Assembly: GCA_019694555.1 (NCBI GenBank)
Contig: JAIBBS010000091.1
Location: forward strand, 1-33,132
DNA: 33,132 bases
Reading direction: 5' to 3'
DNA from: Nannocystaceae bacterium
GTDB taxonomy: Bacteria; Myxococcota_A; Polyangia; Nannocystales; Nannocystaceae
The notes under the pieces are model-generated. The model saw nothing but the letters and a program-made list of their open reading frames with translations, ran no database searches and was not told where the DNA came from. Positions 26,337-33,132 of this stretch are shown piece by piece. The position numbers and the translations under genes were made by a program. How positions within the stretch are numbered: the stretch's first letter is position 1; every line of letters starts with the position of its first letter.

Positions 26337-26379
26337 CCCGGGCCCAGGCGCGCGCCTGGCCACGGGACTGTCTTTCATC

Positions 26380-26931
26380 ATGAAGCCTCTCGAGATCTGC
26401 AAGCACCTCGGCCCCGAGCGGGTCGACGGGTTCTATGGCGAGCTGTCGGGCAAGGAGGTGCGCCAGGTGCTCAAGGCCGGCGGCGTCGGCTCGAACGTGC
26501 CCGAGACCGCCTTCACGCGCTCGGCCCGGCTCAAGGCCTGGCGCAAGCGCTTCGACGCCGAGTTCGGCGCGGGCAACGAGCAGCTCGCGCTCGCGCTGCT
26601 GATCGAGTGGCTCATGCGACACCACCGCACGATGCTGGTCGACTTCCTCGACTCGCTGGGCGTGCCGCACCGCCAGGGCGAGACCGACGAGGACTTCTGC
26701 GAGACCCGCACGCCCGAGCAGCTGCGCGAGGCCGCCGACAAGCTGCTCGAGAAGTACACGCCGTACCACGTCGCGGTGTACCTGCTGCTGGTCGGTCACC
26801 TGCAGGAGACGCCGGTGTTCGATCGCACGCCCAAGCTGCTCGCGGCGCTGGGCATCTCCGACGGCGACGCCACCGCGTACATCGCCGAGCACGAGCGCAC
26901 CTGGCGTCCGAGCAAGAAGGGCGCGGCCTGA
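26380..26931 (+). CDS. Conserved-looking hypothetical protein
   Basis: A 183-aa, charged, mostly helical cytosolic protein, not recognised. The start MKPLEICKHLGPERVDGFYG at ATG 26380 is chosen because codon bias falls off upstream. Notable segments are RLKAWRKRFDAEFGAG, LIEWLMRHHRTMLVDFLDSLGV, TPEQLREAADKLLEKY and YHVAVYLLLVGHLQETPVF. No membrane segment, signal or catalytic motif is evident. It is followed 2 bp later by a TPR-like gene and then by the DHH-like gene, forming a tight three-gene operon behind a single promoter. The lack of a clear Shine-Dalgarno is odd given its leader. Confidence 0.75.
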   Translation: MKPLEICKHLGPERVDGFYGELSGKEVRQVLKAGGVGSNVPETAFTRSARLKAWRKRFDAEFGAGNEQLALALLIEWLMRHHRTMLVDFLDSLGVPHRQGETDEDFCETRTPEQLREAADKLLEKYTPYHVAVYLLLVGHLQETPVFDRTPKLLAALGISDGDATAYIAEHERTWRPSKKGAA

Positions 26932-26933
26932 GC

Positions 26934-27248
26934 ATGCCGCCCGATCGCCTGGCGATGCTGCGCGAGCTCGCGGCCAAGCACCCCGGCGATCCGTTCCCGC
27001 AGTACGGCCTGGCGATGGAGCTGCGCCGCCGCGGCGAGCTCGAACCGGCCGAGGCCGCGTTCGCCGAGCTGGCGCAGCGGCACCCCGGCTACGTGCCGTG
27101 CTATCTCATGTACGGCGAGATGTTGAGCAAGCAGGGCCGCACTGCCGACGCGGCCGCGGTGTTCGACCGCGGCATCGCGGCGGCGCAGGCGGCGGGCGAC
27201 GGCCACGCGCTGTCGGAGCTGCAGTCGGCGCGCGCGGGGCTGCCGTGA
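26934..27248 (+). CDS. Short TPR-like protein
   Basis: A 104-aa protein made of about two and a half tetratricopeptide repeats: DPFPQYGLAMELRRRGELEPAEAAF, then YVPCYLMYGEMLSKQGRTADAAAVF, each with the Trp/Tyr-Gly-Ala spacing of TPRs. It probably mediates protein contacts. ATG 26934 follows the preceding stop by 2 bp, and its own stop overlaps the next GTG (GTGA), so translation of all three genes is coupled. Confidence 0.85.
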   Translation: MPPDRLAMLRELAAKHPGDPFPQYGLAMELRRRGELEPAEAAFAELAQRHPGYVPCYLMYGEMLSKQGRTADAAAVFDRGIAAAQAAGDGHALSELQSARAGLP

Positions 27249-28141
27249 CCGTGACGATGCCGGCGCTGGTGTTCGCCAGCCCGCGCAAGCTGCCCAAGCC
27301 CAGCGCGTGTCCGGGTCGCGTGGTCGTGCTCGACATCGCGTTCGCGGCCGCGGCGATGGGCAAGGGCTTCGAGAAGACCACCGGCGTCTTCATCGCCAAG
27401 CTCGGCCCGCGGCTGGCCCGCTGGGTCGATCACCACGATCACCCGCTGCAGGCCGAGTACCGCAAGGACCCGCGCTTCGTGCTCGCGACCAAGGCCGAGC
27501 ACGGCGCGTGCCCGGAGATGATCACGCCGGCGTTGGTGGCGGACACCGGGCCGGTGGACTGCATCGTGTGCCACTTCGATCTCGACGGGCTCTACGCCGC
27601 GGCCAAGTGGATCCGCGGCGGCGTCGAGCCCTACGCCGGCGCCGACGACGACGCGCGTGCGGTCGACACCCGCATCGGCACGCCCTCGGCCCAGGCCGAT
27701 CGCATCGATCGCGCGCTGCGGGCCCACTGGACCGACGAGACGCTCAAGCTCCGCATCGTGCACCACCTGGTCGCGGGGCTGCCGCCCGGCATCGATCGCG
27801 ACAGCATCGACGCCGCCGCCGCCGACTTCGGTCGCATGGCCGAGGTCGCGGGCACGCTCGCCGACCGCTTCGTGGTCGAGGACGGCATCGCCTGGCTCGA
27901 GGTGCCCGCCGGCGCCGCGGCGTTCGACAAGACCGAGCTGCTGCTCATCGGCCAGCGGCGCGCCGAGGTCGCGATCGTGATCGAGGCCGGCAACGCCACC
28001 ATCGCCGCCGACTTCGAGAGCGGGCTCGACTTCGTGGCGCTGCTCGATCTCGGCGGCGGCATGCCCACGCGCGTGAACATCCCGCGCAAGCGCGTGCCCG
28101 AGGCCATGGCCCGGATCCGCGAGGCGCTGGGCCGCCGCTGA
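27245..28141 (+). CDS. DHH-phosphoesterase-like protein with permuted motif order
   Basis: A 298-aa protein starting at GTG 27245 (a later ATG at 27257 is possible). It carries VVVLDIAFA (Asp 30), VDHHDHP (DHH, 62-64) and, after these, IVCHFDLDGLYAAAKWI (H110, D112, D114, G115). These resemble the metal-binding motifs of DHH-family phosphoesterases such as NrnB, where the HxDxDG motif comes first and DHH later; here the order is rotated. The C-terminal part has LLLIGQRRAEVAIVIEAGN and a Gly-rich GLDFVALLDLGGGMPTRVN, similar to DHHA1-type substrate domains. A nuclease or phosphatase on small nucleotides is inferred. It ends 31 bp before the convergent lipA; an imperfect stem (CGCGACCG/CGATCGCG) lies between. 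Confidence 0.7.
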   Translation: MTVTMPALVFASPRKLPKPSACPGRVVVLDIAFAAAAMGKGFEKTTGVFIAKLGPRLARWVDHHDHPLQAEYRKDPRFVLATKAEHGACPEMITPALVADTGPVDCIVCHFDLDGLYAAAKWIRGGVEPYAGADDDARAVDTRIGTPSAQADRIDRALRAHWTDETLKLRIVHHLVAGLPPGIDRDSIDAAAADFGRMAEVAGTLADRFVVEDGIAWLEVPAGAAAFDKTELLLIGQRRAEVAIVIEAGNATIAADFESGLDFVALLDLGGGMPTRVNIPRKRVPEAMARIREALGRR

Positions 28142-28172
28142 GCGAGCGCCCGCGACCGCGTCGACGATCGCG

Positions 28173-29120
<948 letters not shown>

Positions 29121-29129
29121 GCACCGCCG

Positions 29130-29135
29130 ACCATA
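29130..29135 (-). promoter_or_regulatory. -10 element (TATGGT) of lipA
   Basis: GCTATGGT on the minus strand ends 9 nt before the lipA ATG, immediately after the dnaJ-like stop at 29138-29140. It fits the recurring start-proximal -10 pattern. Confidence 0.4.
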
Positions 29136-29137
29136 GC

Positions 29138-30088
29138 TCAGAAGCTCTGGTTTTGCCGCGGATCCTGGCCCGCCTGCAGCTCTGCGAGCGCATCGAGCAG
29201 GCGCTGGTTGCCCGCCGGCGGCATGCGCACGTCGAGCGTCACCATGAGGTCGCCCGCGGGCTTGCCGGCCGGACGCACGCCGTGGCTGCGCAGCCGCAGG
29301 GTCTGGCCGTTCTGCGCGCCCGCGGGCAGCTTCACGGTGACCTGGCCCCACGGCGTGCGCACGTCGATGGGACCGCCGCGGTAGGCCTCGAACGCGGTGA
29401 CCGGCACGCTCATGCGCAGGTCGTTGCCGTCGCGCTCGAGCCGCGGGTGCGCGTCGACGTGGACCGTGAGCAGCAGGTCGCCGGCGGGGTTGCCGCTGCC
29501 GCCCTGGCCGCGCAGGCGCAGCTTGCCGCCGTCGGCGATGCCCTGCGGCACCTTCACGTCGAGCGTGCGGGCCTCGCCGTCGTCGCCCTCGATGCGCACC
29601 GGCACGGTCACGCCGTGCAGCGCGTCGAGCAGCGACACGCGGATCTCGCCGGCGATGTCGACCCCCGGCCGCGGGCCGCGGCGCGTGCCACCCTCGGCGC
29701 GCACGCGGCCGCCGCCGAAGAGCCGCGAGAGGAAGTCGTCGAACTGCGTCTGCCGCGGGTCGCCGAGATCCTCGAACACGTCGGTGTCGTGATCGACGAA
29801 GCGCGACGAGCTGCTCGCGCGCGACTGCGCCTGCTTGTACGCGCGCGCGCGATCGGGATCGAAGCCCTGCGTCAGGCTCATCTCGCCGAACTCGTCGTAC
29901 AGCGCGCGGCGCTGGGGATCCGAGAGCACCTCGTAGGCGGTGCTCACGTCCTTGAAGCGCTCCTCGGCCTGCTTGTTGCCCGGGTTCTTGTCGGGATGGA
30001 ACTTCTTCGTGAGCGTGCGGTACGCCTTCTTGAGTTCTTCGGCGGTCGCGGTGCGCGGCACACCGAGGCTGGCGTAGAGGTCCTTCAC
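29138..30088 (-). CDS. DnaJ/CbpA-type co-chaperone without zinc finger
   Basis: A 316-aa J-domain protein. Residues 1-70 form the J domain with HPD at 31-33, which stimulates DnaK ATPase. Residues 70-125 are a Gly/Ser/Phe-bearing linker (RLFGGGRVRAEGG), and two C-terminal beta domains follow (VDIAGEIRVSLLDALHGVTV, LRLRGQGGSGNPAGDLLLTV, VPVTAFEAYRGGPIDV, LRLRSHGVRPAGKPAGDLMV). The four CxxCxGxG zinc repeats of true DnaJ are absent, as in CbpA. The start is GTG 30088 (MKDLYASLGV). TATGCT lies upstream on the minus strand at 30139-30134, leaving a leader of about 40 nt. It diverges from the radical SAM gene. Confidence 0.94.
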   Translation of the reverse strand: MKDLYASLGVPRTATAEELKKAYRTLTKKFHPDKNPGNKQAEERFKDVSTAYEVLSDPQRRALYDEFGEMSLTQGFDPDRARAYKQAQSRASSSSRFVDHDTDVFEDLGDPRQTQFDDFLSRLFGGGRVRAEGGTRRGPRPGVDIAGEIRVSLLDALHGVTVPVRIEGDDGEARTLDVKVPQGIADGGKLRLRGQGGSGNPAGDLLLTVHVDAHPRLERDGNDLRMSVPVTAFEAYRGGPIDVRTPWGQVTVKLPAGAQNGQTLRLRSHGVRPAGKPAGDLMVTLDVRMPPAGNQRLLDALAELQAGQDPRQNQSF

Positions 30089-30219
30089 GGGCTCTGGTCG
30101 AGGTTAAGGCCGGGCGGGTGGGGCGCAACCCCGAGCATAGCCGCCCTGCGGGCCGCGTGGGGCGCCCGAGGGCCGCCCGCAGGCCCGACGCCGCACTCGC
30201 GCCCACCGGGCCGATGGGG

Positions 30220-30225
30220 CAGACT
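30220..30225 (+). promoter_or_regulatory. Possible -10 element (CAGACT) of the radical SAM gene
   Basis: GGCAGACTC lies 9 nt before ATG 30235 and matches the TAGACT variant in five of six places. No -35 is evident. The support is mainly that its position equals that of the other start-proximal hexamers in the window. Confidence 0.3.
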
Positions 30226-30234
30226 CCGACCGCG

Positions 30235-33099
<2,865 letters not shown>

Positions 33100-33132
33100 T
33101 CGCGCCGCGACGGCGCTACGCCAGCGCGCGGC

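Noticed and set aside
30085..30138. A 17-codon ORF just upstream of the dnaJ-like gene whose TGA overlaps the GTG start
   Set aside because: Its ATG lies inside the predicted -10 hexamer TATGCT, so it would not be transcribed; no leader-peptide features such as codon runs are seen.
33100..33132. Possible end of a minus-strand gene (TAG at 33118-33116)
   Set aside because: Only about five codons are visible before the window edge, too few to support a call.

Overview
The window is very GC-rich bacterial chromosomal DNA. It looks myxobacterial (Myxococcota, most like the Nannocystis/Plesiocystis side). The signs are Ser/Gly/Thr-rich lipoproteins followed by a cysteine-rich CGN..EPGEVCDDGN..PGDGC repeat and a beta-propeller, a beta-helix lipoprotein, an amidase ending in a MYXO-CTERM-type tail (Cys pair, hydrophobic segment, Arg cluster), and many GTG/TTG starts. 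The taxonomic call is inference from protein style; no rRNA or tRNA gene was seen.

Layout. (1) 1-3274, minus strand: glyA followed by a lipoprotein and a helical-repeat protein cut by the window edge, linked by 4-bp stop/start overlaps. (2) 3303-7996, plus: trpE-trpG-trpD-trpC-trpF, divergent from glyA across a 28-bp gap that holds a palindromic, apparently bidirectional -10 element. (3) 7997-18540: a 10.5-kb accessory block between trpF and trpB. It carries two plus-strand phage-tail-like genes (a small tail-type protein and a 634-aa tailspike-like beta-helix protein), then a minus-strand series: an OmpA-domain protein, a 562-aa unknown, a polytopic membrane protein, a small membrane protein that appears frameshifted, and two Ser-rich surface lipoproteins. 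(4) 18541-20561, plus: trpB-trpA, completing the tryptophan pathway. (5) 20567-26104: a DciA/DUF721-like protein, a small lipoprotein, a PilZ protein, a MYXO-CTERM amidase, a dolichol-phosphate-mannose-synthase-like glycosyltransferase, a class IV aminotransferase and a Cys-rich exported protein. (6) 26380-28141, plus: an unknown 183-aa protein, a TPR-like protein and a protein with DHH-phosphoesterase-like motifs in permuted order. (7) 28173-33099: lipA and a DnaJ/CbpA-type co-chaperone (minus), and a fused radical SAM-DUF2344 protein (plus).

How the genes work together. The seven trp genes encode every step from chorismate to tryptophan, and serine hydroxymethyltransferase next door makes the serine that TrpB consumes. 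The accessory block separates the early genes from trpBA, and parts of it are visibly richer in A/T. Its four-gene coupled cassette around an OmpA-like protein has no function I can name and is the best candidate here for an undescribed system.

A second theme is promoter architecture. Many genes have a -10-like hexamer (TATGCT, TATGGT, TAGACT or TAGCCT) only 6-9 nt before the start codon, which suggests widespread leaderless transcription, while the tail-like genes, trpG and the amidase have good Shine-Dalgarno sequences. There is no gene-free stretch longer than 300 bases.
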